Assembly (NCBI GenBank): GCA_016874005.1
Contig: VGVQ01000023.1
Location: 1-62,036, forward strand
Length of the DNA: 62,036 bases
Source of the DNA: Gemmatimonadota bacterium
GTDB taxonomy: Bacteria; Gemmatimonadota; Gemmatimonadetes; Gemmatimonadales; GWC2-71-9
Direction: 5' to 3'
Shown: piece after piece, positions 27,186 to 36,085 of the stretch
Position numbering within the stretch: position 1 is the first letter of the stretch
Layout of the letters: every line of letters starts with the position of its first letter
Made by a program: the position numbers and the translations under genes
Notes under the pieces: generated by a model
The model's database searches: none
Told to the model about the DNA's origin: nothing
What the model saw: only the letters and a program-made list of their open reading frames with translations

Positions 27186-27649
27186 CCCGCGGAGCCCAGA
27201 TCGCGGGCCCGGCACGGCGCGCAGATCCCGTGGATCTCGACCTTGTCGCGCTCGTAATGGAAGTGGTGCTCGTCGGCGGTCATCCGGAGCATCCGGGCAA
27301 GGCGTTCGTTGGCGAACTCGACCACTCCACCGCACCGCCGGCAGACCAAGTGGGCGTGCTCGACCGTCGGCGTCGAAGGCTCGTAGCGCCGAAACCCGTC
27401 GCCGAAATCGTGCTCGAGCACGAGCCCGCTCTTGACGAGAGCGTCGACGGTGCGGTACAACGTCGCGGTCCCGACGTGGAGCCCCTTGGCCTCGAGCCGC
27501 TGGCGAAGGAGGTCGACCGAGGGATGGTCCTCGCTGCCGAGCAGCACTTCGGCCACGGCGATCCGCTGCTTGGTCACCGGCAGCCGCCTGTCCCTGAGGT
27601 AGCGGCGGAACTGCTCGACCAGGGGGGCCGTCTTATCCCGGGTCAGCAA
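27182..27649 (-). CDS. Fur-family metal-responsive transcriptional repressor
   Basis: About 155 aa from a TTG at 27649, preceded by GGAGGT eight bases upstream; it overlaps the previous gene by 17 bases. The winged helix (VTKQRIAVAEVLLG...HPSVDLLRQRL...VGTATLYRTVDALVKSGLV) is followed by the metal and dimer domain with HAHLVCRRCGG, HHFHYERDKVEIHG and a final CAPC (structural zinc Cys4). It could be Fur, Zur or PerR by sequence. Proximity to a TonB-dependent receptor hints at iron or another metal. Confidence 0.92.
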   Translation of the reverse strand: MLTRDKTAPLVEQFRRYLRDRRLPVTKQRIAVAEVLLGSEDHPSVDLLRQRLEAKGLHVGTATLYRTVDALVKSGLVLEHDFGDGFRRYEPSTPTVEHAHLVCRRCGGVVEFANERLARMLRMTADEHHFHYERDKVEIHGICAPCRARDLGSAG

Positions 27650-28031
27650 CCCTCGCCACCTCCCTCGCGAACCACCGCTCCGTCGGGATCTCGATCGGAG
27701 GTGCCTCGTCCTCCGAGCGCTTCGGCACCAACGCCAGCAGCTCGTCGAGCGCGCCGAGCGGGCCGCTGCCGACCTCGGCGATCTCGGACTCGAAGCGGCC
27801 CCGGCTCTTCCCCTTGACCGCCAGTACGAACCGGGCGGTGTAGATCCGCCGGCGATCGCCGTCGACCCGCGACAAGATGGCCGTTCCGAAGTCTCGGGCC
27901 TGATGGCGAATGGTCCGGAAGACCCACAGCCGATCGAACTCGTGGACCGGGAGCGACAGGCGAATCGCCTCGGCGAGGCGGGTCCACCCGTCGCCAAGGC
28001 CCGGGCCGGTTGGCGTCAACGTTGGCGGCAT
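27633..28031 (-). CDS. Protein of unknown function (132 aa)
   Basis: The ATG at 28031 overlaps the end of the ornithine-cyclodeaminase-like gene by 16 bases, and the stop overlaps fur. No family recognised. The middle reads as alternating beta strands (RRIYTARFVLAVKGKSRGRFESEIAEV), with helices at both ends and conserved-looking Trp/Phe residues. Soluble, with no signal peptide. The longer frame to 28607 is an antisense-like shadow of the preceding gene. Confidence 0.7.
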   Translation of the reverse strand: MPPTLTPTGPGLGDGWTRLAEAIRLSLPVHEFDRLWVFRTIRHQARDFGTAILSRVDGDRRRIYTARFVLAVKGKSRGRFESEIAEVGSGPLGALDELLALVPKRSEDEAPPIEIPTERWFAREVARVADPG

Positions 28032-29089
28032 AGCTCCAAATAATGGCGAAAGACGTGCATGAAATCTTGGGCGTTGGTCACCACGCCATAGGCTTGATGA
28101 GTGCCCCGGTCCTTGAGCTTGGTGACCACGAACTCGGTCTGATCCACGCAGACGGTCATCAGCGGCTCGGGATCGCCTCGATGAGTGTGAAACGCCGGGA
28201 GCATGTTGCCGACGGCGATCGCGTGGAGCGCGGTGGCGACGAAGATGGCCCCGGTGGCCCGAACGGTGTGATCCCGCATCGCGTCCTGGGCCGCCGCGGT
28301 ATCGGTGATGACCCCTGGGAGCGGCCCATCGTCGCGAATCGAGCCGGCCAGCACGTAGGGTATCCCGCGCGTCACCAGGGCGTGCATGATGCCGTTCGGC
28401 ACCACCCCCCGGGCCACCGCGGCCTCGATCGATCCCTCCGCCCGGATCCTGTTGATCGCCCGCATGTGCAGGCTGTGACCCTGATCGGCCGCCTGGCCGG
28501 TGTTGGTCATCCCCAGCGTGGTTCCGTAGATCGCCGCCTCGATATCGTGGACCGCCACCGCGTTGCCGATCAGGACCGCCTGGACGTACCCGTTGCCGAT
28601 GAACCACTCGAAATCCTGGCGAGCCCGGGAATGAACCAGGGCCGGTCCGACCACCCAGACGAGATACCCGCTGCGGCGACGCTCCTCCTCGACTCGGAGG
28701 GCGATGTCTTCGTAGTTGACCGGCCGCTCCCGGCTCACCTCGGCCGACATGAACCGGAACTCGTTGGCCGACAGGGCGCCGCCGAGAAACCCCGCGGAAT
28801 GGACCACGATCCCCTCGGAGCCGTCCTCGGCGAGGCCGAGCGCGATTATCTCGCCCCGGCGGACCCGGCGCGGTTCGATGGTTTCGAGCTCATCGCCCCG
28901 GCGGACGATGACACCATCCATCCGCGGGCGGGTCGGCATCAGCCAGCGCCCCCCGACATTCACGTAGGTAGGGAGGTTCGAGGTCGCGAAGAAGTTCTCG
29001 GGCAGCACCCCGTCAGCCGGTGCAGCCTCGAATCGAGCCGGGGCGGCACCTCGGAAGGGTGGTTCTGAAAAAACGGGCGGCGATGACAT
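28016..29089 (-). CDS. Ornithine cyclodeaminase-like / LOR-SDH conserved-region protein (TIGR00300-like)
   Basis: 357 aa from the ATG at 29089. Recognised by motifs of the family seen in archaeal ornithine cyclodeaminase and the C-terminal half of cyanobacterial AgrE/ArgZ: GVLPENFFATSNLPTYV, GGALSANEFRFM, VGPALVHS, VLIGNAVAVHDIE and GMTNTGQAADQGH. The N-terminal ~110 residues match the short LOR/SDH domain. The archaeal enzyme makes proline from ornithine with NAD; here activity is an inference. It heads a four-gene overlapping unit with an unknown gene, fur and ccdA, and is divergent from a TonB-dependent receptor. Confidence 0.7.
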   Translation of the reverse strand: MSSPPVFSEPPFRGAAPARFEAAPADGVLPENFFATSNLPTYVNVGGRWLMPTRPRMDGVIVRRGDELETIEPRRVRRGEIIALGLAEDGSEGIVVHSAGFLGGALSANEFRFMSAEVSRERPVNYEDIALRVEEERRRSGYLVWVVGPALVHSRARQDFEWFIGNGYVQAVLIGNAVAVHDIEAAIYGTTLGMTNTGQAADQGHSLHMRAINRIRAEGSIEAAVARGVVPNGIMHALVTRGIPYVLAGSIRDDGPLPGVITDTAAAQDAMRDHTVRATGAIFVATALHAIAVGNMLPAFHTHRGDPEPLMTVCVDQTEFVVTKLKDRGTHQAYGVVTNAQDFMHVFRHYLELCRQR

Positions 29090-29149
29090 AGCGAGGCCCG
29101 AAAGGTAGGCCCATCCCCAAGCCGGTTTCAAGCAGGCTATCCTTCAGAC

Positions 29150-31249
29150 ATGCACAGGTTTACCGTCGCAATCGCAGCCCTGCTCGGCGGCGGCGTCGCT
29201 CCGATGTACCCGCAAACGGACAGTAGTCGGGCGCGAGGCGATACCGTCCGCCTCGCGCCGCTCGAGGTGCGGGTCACCCGCGGGGCCGAGACCGCCCTGC
29301 GGGCCCCGGCTCGAATCGGGTCGGTGGATAGCGCCGCCTTTCGGGGCGCCCAGTTGGGCAACGGCCTCGATGAGACGCTCGGCCGGATTCCCGGGATCTA
29401 CGCCGCCAATCGCTACAATCCATCGCTCGACCAACGCCTGGTGATCCGAGGGGCGGGGGCCCGGGGCAACTTCGGCGTCCGCGGCCTCAAGATCCTGATC
29501 GACGGCCTCCCCCAGACGCTTCCCGACGGCCAGAGCCAACTCACCAACCTCGACCTGGGGCTCGTCGATCGGGCCGAGGTACTTCTCGGGTCGGCTTCGG
29601 CGCTCTATGGCAACGCGGCCGGAGGCGTGGTGTCGTTCAGTTCGAGCATTCCCGCCGACCGCTGGGCCGCGCGAGCCCGGGTCACGGGCGGACGCTTCGG
29701 CACCCGGCGAGGGTCCGGACAGCTGGAGGCCAGCTCCGGTCCATGGAGCGGCCGGCTCGGGCTCACCCGGTTCGAGCAGGCCGGCGCCCGGCAGCACAGC
29801 GCCACCGAAACGAGCCAACTCAGCCTCGGGGTGAACCGGCTGGTAGGAACAAGCTGGCTCCTCAAGGGACGCTACTTCTTCGCCAACAGCCCGCTGGCCG
29901 AAAACCCCGGGGCGCTGACCGCGGCGGAGCTCGCCCGTAACCCGGACTCGGCCGCGGCGGCAAACATTCTCAGAGGCGCGGACAAATCGGTGCGACAGCA
30001 CCAACTCGGGGTCAGCGCGACCCGGAACTGGGGAGGCGATGGACAGCTCGACCTCACCGTCTTCGGGTTGAGCCGAGACCTCGATAACCCGCTCGCGACC
30101 GCCCCCCCCGGACCCGGCGGCCCGACGATCGGCACCTTCAGCCGAATCGACCGGCTGGTTGGAGGCGGGCGGCTGAGCGGGGAGCGACGACTGAGCCCCG
30201 CCGTCCGGCTCGGGTTCGGGCTCGACGCCCAGTGGATGCGGGACGACCGGCGGAATGAGCGAGCCCGGTCGGGGATCCCGCTCGATACCCTCACGGCCGA
30301 CCAACGCGAAACCGTCGAGGAGTTAGGCCCCTTCGCGCGACTCCACTGGGAGCCGACCGGCCGGCTGACCATCGTTGGCGCTACCAGGTATGACCGGGTC
30401 GCCTTCCGGGTCCGGGATCGTTTCCTGGCGGACGGCGTCGATCAGAGCGGGCGCCGCGTCATGGGAGCGGCCAGCGGGAGCCTGGGGGCGAGCCTGGTGA
30501 TCGGCCCGGCGGTGGCCGCCTTCGGTTCGATCGCCACCGCGTTCGAGACCCCGACCACCACCGAGTTGGTCAATCAGGCCAACGGCACCATCGGGTTTAA
30601 CACCGATCTCGGACCCCAACGAAGCCGCACCTGGGAGTTGGGCCTCCGAACGGTCGGCCGCTGGAGCGTTACCGCGAGCCTGTACCGGTCGGCGATCTCC
30701 GACGCCCTGGTTCAGGCCCGCGAGCGGGACGGGCGGGCGTTCTTCGAGAACGCCGCCCGGTTGACCATTCGCGGGGTCGAGTTGGGTGCCCGCTGGCGGG
30801 CCTCCGATCAGGTCAGCCTCGAAACCAGCTACCATCACAGCGACGCCGAGTTCTCCCGGTACCGATCCCGAAACGGGGCCACCATCGACACCCTCGACGG
30901 CAACCAAGTCCCGGGGATTCCCCGTCACGTCTTTCGGGGAGTCGCCACGGTCCGATTCGGCGCGGTCGAGGCGGAGTGGGACCAACAGATCGTGTCCCGG
31001 TTCTTCGCCGACGATCGCAACACCCTTCCGGTCGACGGCTGGGGAGTGGGCGTCACCGCGCTCCGGATCCAACTGCAGGGCGCCCTCGGTCGCACCGCGG
31101 TGCGGCCGTTCGCGTCGGTGGCCAATGCCTGGAACCGCCGGTACGTCGCGGCGGCGACGGTGAACGGGTTCGGCGGCCGGGTCTACGAGCCCGGTCCCGG
31201 ACGGTGGGCCTATCTCGGGCTCGAGGTCGGTTGGCGGGCCACCCGTTAG
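29150..31249 (+). CDS. TonB-dependent outer-membrane receptor
   Basis: 699 aa with a signal peptide (FTVAIAALLGGGVAPMYPQ). The plug domain (about 35-155) shows LDETLGRIPGIYAANRYNPS, LVIRGAGARGNFGVRGLKILIDGLP and LGSASALYGNAAGGVV, like FecA-type siderophore receptors. The rest is a beta-barrel with alternating aromatic strands. The last residues (LGLEVGWRATR) lack the usual terminal Phe. Ligand unknown. Only 60 bases separate its start from the divergent ornithine-cyclodeaminase-like gene, and fur lies two genes further; I found no good Fur box in the gap. Confidence 0.92.
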   Translation: MHRFTVAIAALLGGGVAPMYPQTDSSRARGDTVRLAPLEVRVTRGAETALRAPARIGSVDSAAFRGAQLGNGLDETLGRIPGIYAANRYNPSLDQRLVIRGAGARGNFGVRGLKILIDGLPQTLPDGQSQLTNLDLGLVDRAEVLLGSASALYGNAAGGVVSFSSSIPADRWAARARVTGGRFGTRRGSGQLEASSGPWSGRLGLTRFEQAGARQHSATETSQLSLGVNRLVGTSWLLKGRYFFANSPLAENPGALTAAELARNPDSAAAANILRGADKSVRQHQLGVSATRNWGGDGQLDLTVFGLSRDLDNPLATAPPGPGGPTIGTFSRIDRLVGGGRLSGERRLSPAVRLGFGLDAQWMRDDRRNERARSGIPLDTLTADQRETVEELGPFARLHWEPTGRLTIVGATRYDRVAFRVRDRFLADGVDQSGRRVMGAASGSLGASLVIGPAVAAFGSIATAFETPTTTELVNQANGTIGFNTDLGPQRSRTWELGLRTVGRWSVTASLYRSAISDALVQARERDGRAFFENAARLTIRGVELGARWRASDQVSLETSYHHSDAEFSRYRSRNGATIDTLDGNQVPGIPRHVFRGVATVRFGAVEAEWDQQIVSRFFADDRNTLPVDGWGVGVTALRIQLQGALGRTAVRPFASVANAWNRRYVAAATVNGFGGRVYEPGPGRWAYLGLEVGWRATR

Positions 31250-31261
31250 GCGGCTGACCGC

Positions 31262-33676
31262 TCACAGCAGCGAGACCGGGTCCCGATCGATCGCCACTCG
31301 AACTCGACTGGGGGGGTCGAGCTTGTCGGCCAGGTACCGAACCACCCGGCCCAAGTCGGCCCCGGGGCCTTTGAGCATCAGGTGCCACCGGAACCGATCC
31401 TTGACCTTGGCGATGGGACAGGGAGCCGGACCCAGCAGCTCCAAGGCGAGCCGACGATCGGCGAGCAGTGCCCCGAGCCAGTCGCCCAGTTGGCTCGCCT
31501 GGCGGATCACCTCAGGCTCGACCGGCCCGGACACCACGATGTTCACCAGCGCGAGCCCGGGCGGATAGGCCGGGTCGCGGCGGGCCTCCCGCTCGGTCTC
31601 CCAGAAGCCTTCGACATCGTGTCGGGCGGCAAATCGCAGAGCCGGATGCTCGGGGTTCCGGGTTTGAACCAGGACTCGGCCGCCCTTGGGCCCCCGGCCG
31701 GCGCGGCCCGCCACCTGGGTGATGAGTTGGAAGGTCCGTTCGGCCGCCCGAAAGTCCGGTAGGTGCAATCCGGTGTCAGCATCGACCACCCCGACCACGG
31801 TGACGTTGGGGAAGTCGATGCCTTTGGCGATCATCTGGGTCCCGACCAGGATGTCGATCTCCCCGATCGCCACCCGGTCGAGAATCCGATGGTGCGACCA
31901 CTTGGTCGCGGTGGTATCGAGGTCCATCCGGGCGATCCGAGCGCCGGGGTACCGCTCGGCCACGACCTGCTCGACCTGCTGAGTGCCGAGGCCCCGGGCT
32001 CGGGCCGTCGGCTCGCCGCACGATTCGCACAGGGGACTGACCGGGGCGGTGGCGCCGCAGTAATGGCAGCGAAGCGCGGCCGGGTGATGGTGCACGGTCA
32101 GCGAGATGCTGCAGCGCTCGCAGGCCTTCACCGAGCCACACCTGCCGCACTGCAGGTAGGCGGCGTAGCCTCGGCGGTTGAGGAGCACGATCGCCTGCTC
32201 CCCCTTGGCCAGCGCCTGCCGCAGGGCGCCGTCGAGCCGTTCGCTCCAGGGGACCGCTCCGGTGCCCCCCACGACCGGGGCCGTTCGCAAGTCGACGAGT
32301 TCCACCGGCGGCAACGGTCGGGAACCGATCCGCTCGGGCAACCGAACCAGACGAAGCCGCTCGGACACCTGGCTCGCGGCCTCGAGACTCGGGGTGGCGC
32401 TGCCGAGCACCAGGCGAGCGCCCTCGAGACGGCAGCGGACCCAGGCGACGTCGCGGGCATGGTACCGGGGCGCCTCGCCGTTCTTGTAGCTGGCCTCGTG
32501 CTCTTCGTCGATGACGAGGTAGCCGAGCGACCGGACCGGAGCGAACACCGCCGACCGGGGACCGACGGCCACCCGCTTCTCCCCCCGCCAGAGAGCCCGC
32601 CAGGCGTCGGCCCGCTCGCCATCGGACAGGCCGCTGTGGAGCACCGCGACCTGATCGCCGAACACCCCGCGGACTCGGCTCACCGTCTGCGGCGTCAGAC
32701 CGATCTCCGGAACCAAAATGATCGCTCCCTGTCCCGCCTCGACTCCCCGTCGAATCGCCTCGAGATACACCTGGGTCTTGCCGCTGCCGGTCACCCCGAA
32801 GACCAGAGCACCATCGCCCGGCGGCAACCCGGCGATCGTCTCGACGGCCGTCCGTTGCGGCCCGGACAGGGAGTCCGGCGGGGTGGTGGCACCCATCTCG
32901 GCGAAGGGATCGCGCTGCCGCTCGATCTCGACGAAGCGAGCGAGCCCGGTCGCGACCAGCCGGCCGATCACCCCGTCGGTCACCCCGGCGGCGGCGGCCA
33001 CCGTCGCGACGGTCACCGGACCGTTGGCGCCCTCGAGGGCCTGATAGACCGCGAGCTGCTTCGGGGTGGTCCGGAACCGCTCGTTTCGTTGCAGCAGCGT
33101 GAGGCGAGGGCCGACCAGCTCGACGCCCTTGGCGACCGAACGGCCCGCCGACGTTCGGGGCGGCTCAACGGTCATCGTCAACGCTCCGACCCGGCTCAAT
33201 CGGTCGGCGGCGGCCCACAGCGGGCGCTTGAGAGCCCGAGCCGCTTCCCGGATGGTGGCCTCCCCGCCCCGACGCTCGAGCCAACGCGCCAGCTCGCCCG
33301 CCGTTCCGCCGCCCACCGGCCGCCCCGCCTGGAGGGCGAGGCGGACCTCCGACTCACCCCACAGCGGCCCGGGCAACATGGCCTTGAGGACGATGCCTAA
33401 CGGTGCGCCATAGTAGTTGGCCAGCCAATGGGCGGTCTTCAGCAGCGCCGGGCTGAGCACCGGCACCGGATCCGGCACCGCCAGCACGGGTTTGGCCGGG
33501 TGGGCCGGGGCGCTGTCGTCGACCGCCATGACCACGCCGACCAGCTCCTGCCGCCGAACCTGGACCACGACCCTCGACCCCGGCACGATCCGGTCGGCGA
33601 GGTCGTCGGGAACGGCATAGCTGTACGGAGCGGCGATGGGCAGCGGAAGGGCCACCTGGGCGAAACGGCCGGGCAT
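31262..33676 (-). CDS. priA: Primosomal protein N' (replication restart helicase PriA)
   Basis: 804 aa. It reloads the replisome at stalled forks. An N-terminal DNA-binding part (ALPLPIAAPYSYAVPDDL) is followed by the helicase core: Walker A GVTGSGKTQVYLEAI, VPEIGLTPQ, DEEH box, LVLGSATPSLEA. Then come eight zinc-binding cysteines (CGRCGSVKACERC...CHYCG...CESCG), GTQMIAKGIDFPNVTVVGVVDAD and QVAGRAGRG. All key motifs are intact. It converges on the TonB receptor gene with a 12-base gap. Confidence 0.97.
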   Translation of the reverse strand: MPGRFAQVALPLPIAAPYSYAVPDDLADRIVPGSRVVVQVRRQELVGVVMAVDDSAPAHPAKPVLAVPDPVPVLSPALLKTAHWLANYYGAPLGIVLKAMLPGPLWGESEVRLALQAGRPVGGGTAGELARWLERRGGEATIREAARALKRPLWAAADRLSRVGALTMTVEPPRTSAGRSVAKGVELVGPRLTLLQRNERFRTTPKQLAVYQALEGANGPVTVATVAAAAGVTDGVIGRLVATGLARFVEIERQRDPFAEMGATTPPDSLSGPQRTAVETIAGLPPGDGALVFGVTGSGKTQVYLEAIRRGVEAGQGAIILVPEIGLTPQTVSRVRGVFGDQVAVLHSGLSDGERADAWRALWRGEKRVAVGPRSAVFAPVRSLGYLVIDEEHEASYKNGEAPRYHARDVAWVRCRLEGARLVLGSATPSLEAASQVSERLRLVRLPERIGSRPLPPVELVDLRTAPVVGGTGAVPWSERLDGALRQALAKGEQAIVLLNRRGYAAYLQCGRCGSVKACERCSISLTVHHHPAALRCHYCGATAPVSPLCESCGEPTARARGLGTQQVEQVVAERYPGARIARMDLDTTATKWSHHRILDRVAIGEIDILVGTQMIAKGIDFPNVTVVGVVDADTGLHLPDFRAAERTFQLITQVAGRAGRGPKGGRVLVQTRNPEHPALRFAARHDVEGFWETEREARRDPAYPPGLALVNIVVSGPVEPEVIRQASQLGDWLGALLADRRLALELLGPAPCPIAKVKDRFRWHLMLKGPGADLGRVVRYLADKLDPPSRVRVAIDRDPVSLL

Positions 33677-33804
33677 GGGCGGAATGTAGCTGGGGAGGTC
33701 TCGGGCGGTCGGCGGCCCCAGGGCCCCGAAGCTCGGCTGGCAGGAGCAAGCGAATGTTAGGCCTCAGGCCGGCGACGGGCCGGCGGGGTGTCGGGCTCGC
33801 GAGG

Positions 33805-34833
33805 TCAGGCCCGAGCGGTGACCCCGAGACCCGGCGAGTCGGGTAGCCGGATCCGGCCCCCGGCGATGGAGGCCCCGACATAGGGATCGTGGGCCAGCAA
33901 CGCCGCGCCATCGAGATCGGCGATGTCGACGAGGGGGGTGAAATGCGCCGCCGCGGTGATCCCGATCGAGCTTTCGATCATGCAGCCCACCATGACCATG
34001 AGGTGGTGCGCCCGGGCGATGGCGATCATCCGGAGGGCTTCTCGCAGGCTCCCGGTCTTGGCCAGCTTGATGTTGATCCCGTCGACCAGGCCCACCAGCC
34101 TCGGGATGTCGGCGGCCACCAGGCAGCTTTCGTCCACGATCACCGGAATCCGCGACGCCCGCGCTACCGCCGCGAGGCCTTCGAGGTCGGTGGCCGGCAA
34201 CGGCTGTTCCAGCACCGTGACGCCGAACTCCTCCAGCACCGGGAGCATCCCGATCGCCTGTTTCCGGGTCCAGCCACAGTTGGCGTCGACCCGAAGCTCG
34301 CGATCGGTGACCTCCCTGATCGCCCGGAGGATCTCGAGGTCGTTATCGAGCCCGAGCTTGATCTTGAGGATCGGGTACTGCTCCGCCTCGAGCACCTTCT
34401 TCTTGATCATCTCCGCCGTGTCGATCCCGATCGTGAAGGTCGACATCGGCGCCTTCGCGGCATCGAGCCCCCAGAGTTTCCAAAGCGGCACGCCGAGTCG
34501 CTTGCCAACCAAGTCGTGCAACGCGGTCGACAAGGCGGCCCGCACCGAGTTGTTCCCGATCATGGCCCGTTCGAGGGCTCGTTCGGCCTCTTCGAGGTCG
34601 AACGCGGTTTCGGGCATCGCGGTGGCGTACGTCTCCAGAGCGGCGAGAACCGTCTCGCAGGTCTCGCCGTAGAACTTCTGGGGCGTCGCCTCGCCCAGGC
34701 CTTCCAGTCCGTCGTGGTCGATGACCCGGACCAGGACCGTTCGGTACGAGTCCTGGTTCCCCCGGGCGATCTTGAACGGGTACTTGGTCTTGAGGGTGAG
34801 GATTTCGGCCTGAATGCGGAGGCGATTGGACAC
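33805..34833 (-). CDS. Enolase-superfamily dipeptide epimerase (L-Ala-D/L-Glu epimerase-like)
   Basis: 342 aa, GTG start at 34833. A muconate-lactonising-type barrel with the epimerase residues: YPILKIKLG (catalytic Lys of KxK), VDANCGW, VLEQPLP and VDESC as metal ligands, and GINIKLAKTG (second catalytic Lys). Such enzymes epimerise dipeptides, often L-Ala-D-Glu released from peptidoglycan, which would fit the recycling operon elsewhere in the window. Specificity is not decided by sequence alone. A promoter candidate lies upstream. Confidence 0.88.
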   Translation of the reverse strand: MSNRLRIQAEILTLKTKYPFKIARGNQDSYRTVLVRVIDHDGLEGLGEATPQKFYGETCETVLAALETYATAMPETAFDLEEAERALERAMIGNNSVRAALSTALHDLVGKRLGVPLWKLWGLDAAKAPMSTFTIGIDTAEMIKKKVLEAEQYPILKIKLGLDNDLEILRAIREVTDRELRVDANCGWTRKQAIGMLPVLEEFGVTVLEQPLPATDLEGLAAVARASRIPVIVDESCLVAADIPRLVGLVDGINIKLAKTGSLREALRMIAIARAHHLMVMVGCMIESSIGITAAAHFTPLVDIADLDGAALLAHDPYVGASIAGGRIRLPDSPGLGVTARA

Positions 34834-34875
34834 GGGCTACTCTCGGGCTCGAGGAACGGAGCGAAGCGACGAGGA

Positions 34876-34903
34876 ATTGTATCCAACACGATGGCAACGG
34901 CAA
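34876..34903 (-). promoter_or_regulatory. Candidate promoter of the dipeptide epimerase gene
   Basis: On the minus strand TTGCCG (34898-34903) and TACAAT (34876-34881) are spaced by 16 bases, about 40 bases before the GTG start. Confidence 0.45.
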
Positions 34904-34924
34904 GCGACCCGCGAGGTGCCCACG

Positions 34925-35821
34925 CTAGGCGAGAGCCTGGCACACCGCCACGACGCCGTCGGCCAGCCGGTTCGGGACGTAGCCACCTTCCATCGCGGCG
35001 GCGACGGCTGCCTTGGGAAAGCGCTCTCGAATCCGAAGGGTCCATTCGGCATAGTGCTCGGGTTCGAGGGTGAAGCCGCCGAGCAGGTCGCCCCGCATCG
35101 AGTCGAACCCCGCGGATATCAGCACCAAGTCAGGGCTCCAGCCTTCGGTAGCCCTGACGATCGCATCCCAAAGAGCCTCCTGGTAGCGGTCCGGCTCGAG
35201 CCCGGCCCGCATCGGGACATTGAAGACGTTCCCGACACCGGTCTCCTCGACGGACCCCGAGAAGGGCCAGTGGGGCCACTGGTGGAGGGAGACGAATCGG
35301 ATCGAGGGATCCTGCTCGACCAGCGCCTGGGTTCCGTTACCGTGGTGGACGTCCCAGTCGACGATCAGCACCCGCCCGGCTCCTTTGGCCTGGGCGGCCC
35401 GGGCCGCGATGACCGCTGAGGCGAAGAGGCAGAAACCCATCGGGGTCTCGCTCAGAGCATGGTGCCCGGGCGGCCGGACCGCGGCGAACGCGGGGACGCC
35501 GGCCAGGGCGCTGGCGACGGCGTCGAGCACGCCGCCGGTGGCCCCGCGGGCCGCCTCGAAGCTCTCCGGGCTCATCGCGGTATCGGGATCGAGGCGTCCG
35601 CCGCCCGCGGCGGCCACCTCGGCCAGGTGGTCCAGGTACCGGGCCGGATGGACCCGCTCGAGCGGTTCGCGCGGAGCGAGGCTCGCTACTCTGAGCGCGT
35701 CGGGGTCGAGAGCCGTAATTCGGTCGCGAACGGCGGTCAGCCGAGCGGGCGCCTCGGGGTGTCGACCACCTGGCCGATGCTCAAGGCAGATCGGATGCGA
35801 GAATACGGGGCAGAGACCCAC
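34925..35821 (-). CDS. Histone deacetylase-family (acetylpolyamine amidohydrolase-like) enzyme
   Basis: 298 aa, GTG start. Class II HDAC-type motifs are complete: HPEAPARLTAV at the N-terminus, AVRPPGHHA (catalytic His pair), VDWDVHHGNGT (zinc ligands Asp and His), ISAGFDSM (zinc Asp) and MEGGYV. In bacteria these enzymes deacetylate polyamines, acetoin-related substrates or other small acyl amides. It lies nine bases after the ubiquitin-fold gene on the same strand, so it may be co-expressed with that pair. Confidence 0.93.
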   Translation of the reverse strand: MGLCPVFSHPICLEHRPGGRHPEAPARLTAVRDRITALDPDALRVASLAPREPLERVHPARYLDHLAEVAAAGGGRLDPDTAMSPESFEAARGATGGVLDAVASALAGVPAFAAVRPPGHHALSETPMGFCLFASAVIAARAAQAKGAGRVLIVDWDVHHGNGTQALVEQDPSIRFVSLHQWPHWPFSGSVEETGVGNVFNVPMRAGLEPDRYQEALWDAIVRATEGWSPDLVLISAGFDSMRGDLLGGFTLEPEHYAEWTLRIRERFPKAAVAAAMEGGYVPNRLADGVVAVCQALA

Positions 35822-35830
35822 CGGCCGATG

Positions 35831-36085
35831 CTACTTGGCCGGGATCCGGCGGCGCGAAAGGACGATCAAGCCGGCGTTGGGGACCACCCCGGCCGACTGG
35901 AGCGTCGTGCCGCTCTCGGGAAGTTCCGCCCCGCGGAACTTGACCAGGTAGTCAGCCGCCGAGCCGCGCACTTTGGCGGCGCGGAGGGCCTCGGCCTTGA
36001 GCTGGTCGACCGGCGTCTCCGCCGGCAGCGTCACCGAGAATTCCTCCCAGGTGTCGAGCACCATGATCCGGACCGGGATGGTCAT
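35831..36085 (-). CDS. Small ubiquitin-fold (beta-grasp) protein, 84 aa
   Basis: The ATG at 36085 overlaps the previous stop (ATGA). Predicted elements follow the ubiquitin order: strand PVRIMVL, strand EEFSVTLPAE, helix TPVDQLKAEALRAAKV, strand YLVKFRGAELP, then GVVPNAGLIVLSRRR. It ends RRIPAK, without the diglycine needed for conjugation, so it is probably an interaction module and not a modifier. The fold call rests on pattern, not on a search. Partner of the 87-aa gene immediately upstream. Confidence 0.65.
   Translation of the reverse strand: MTIPVRIMVLDTWEEFSVTLPAETPVDQLKAEALRAAKVRGSAADYLVKFRGAELPESGTTLQSAGVVPNAGLIVLSRRRIPAK

Noticed and set aside
29089-29150. Fur box between the OCD-like gene and the TonB receptor
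   Set aside because: The gap lacks an AT-rich palindrome resembling the Fur consensus.
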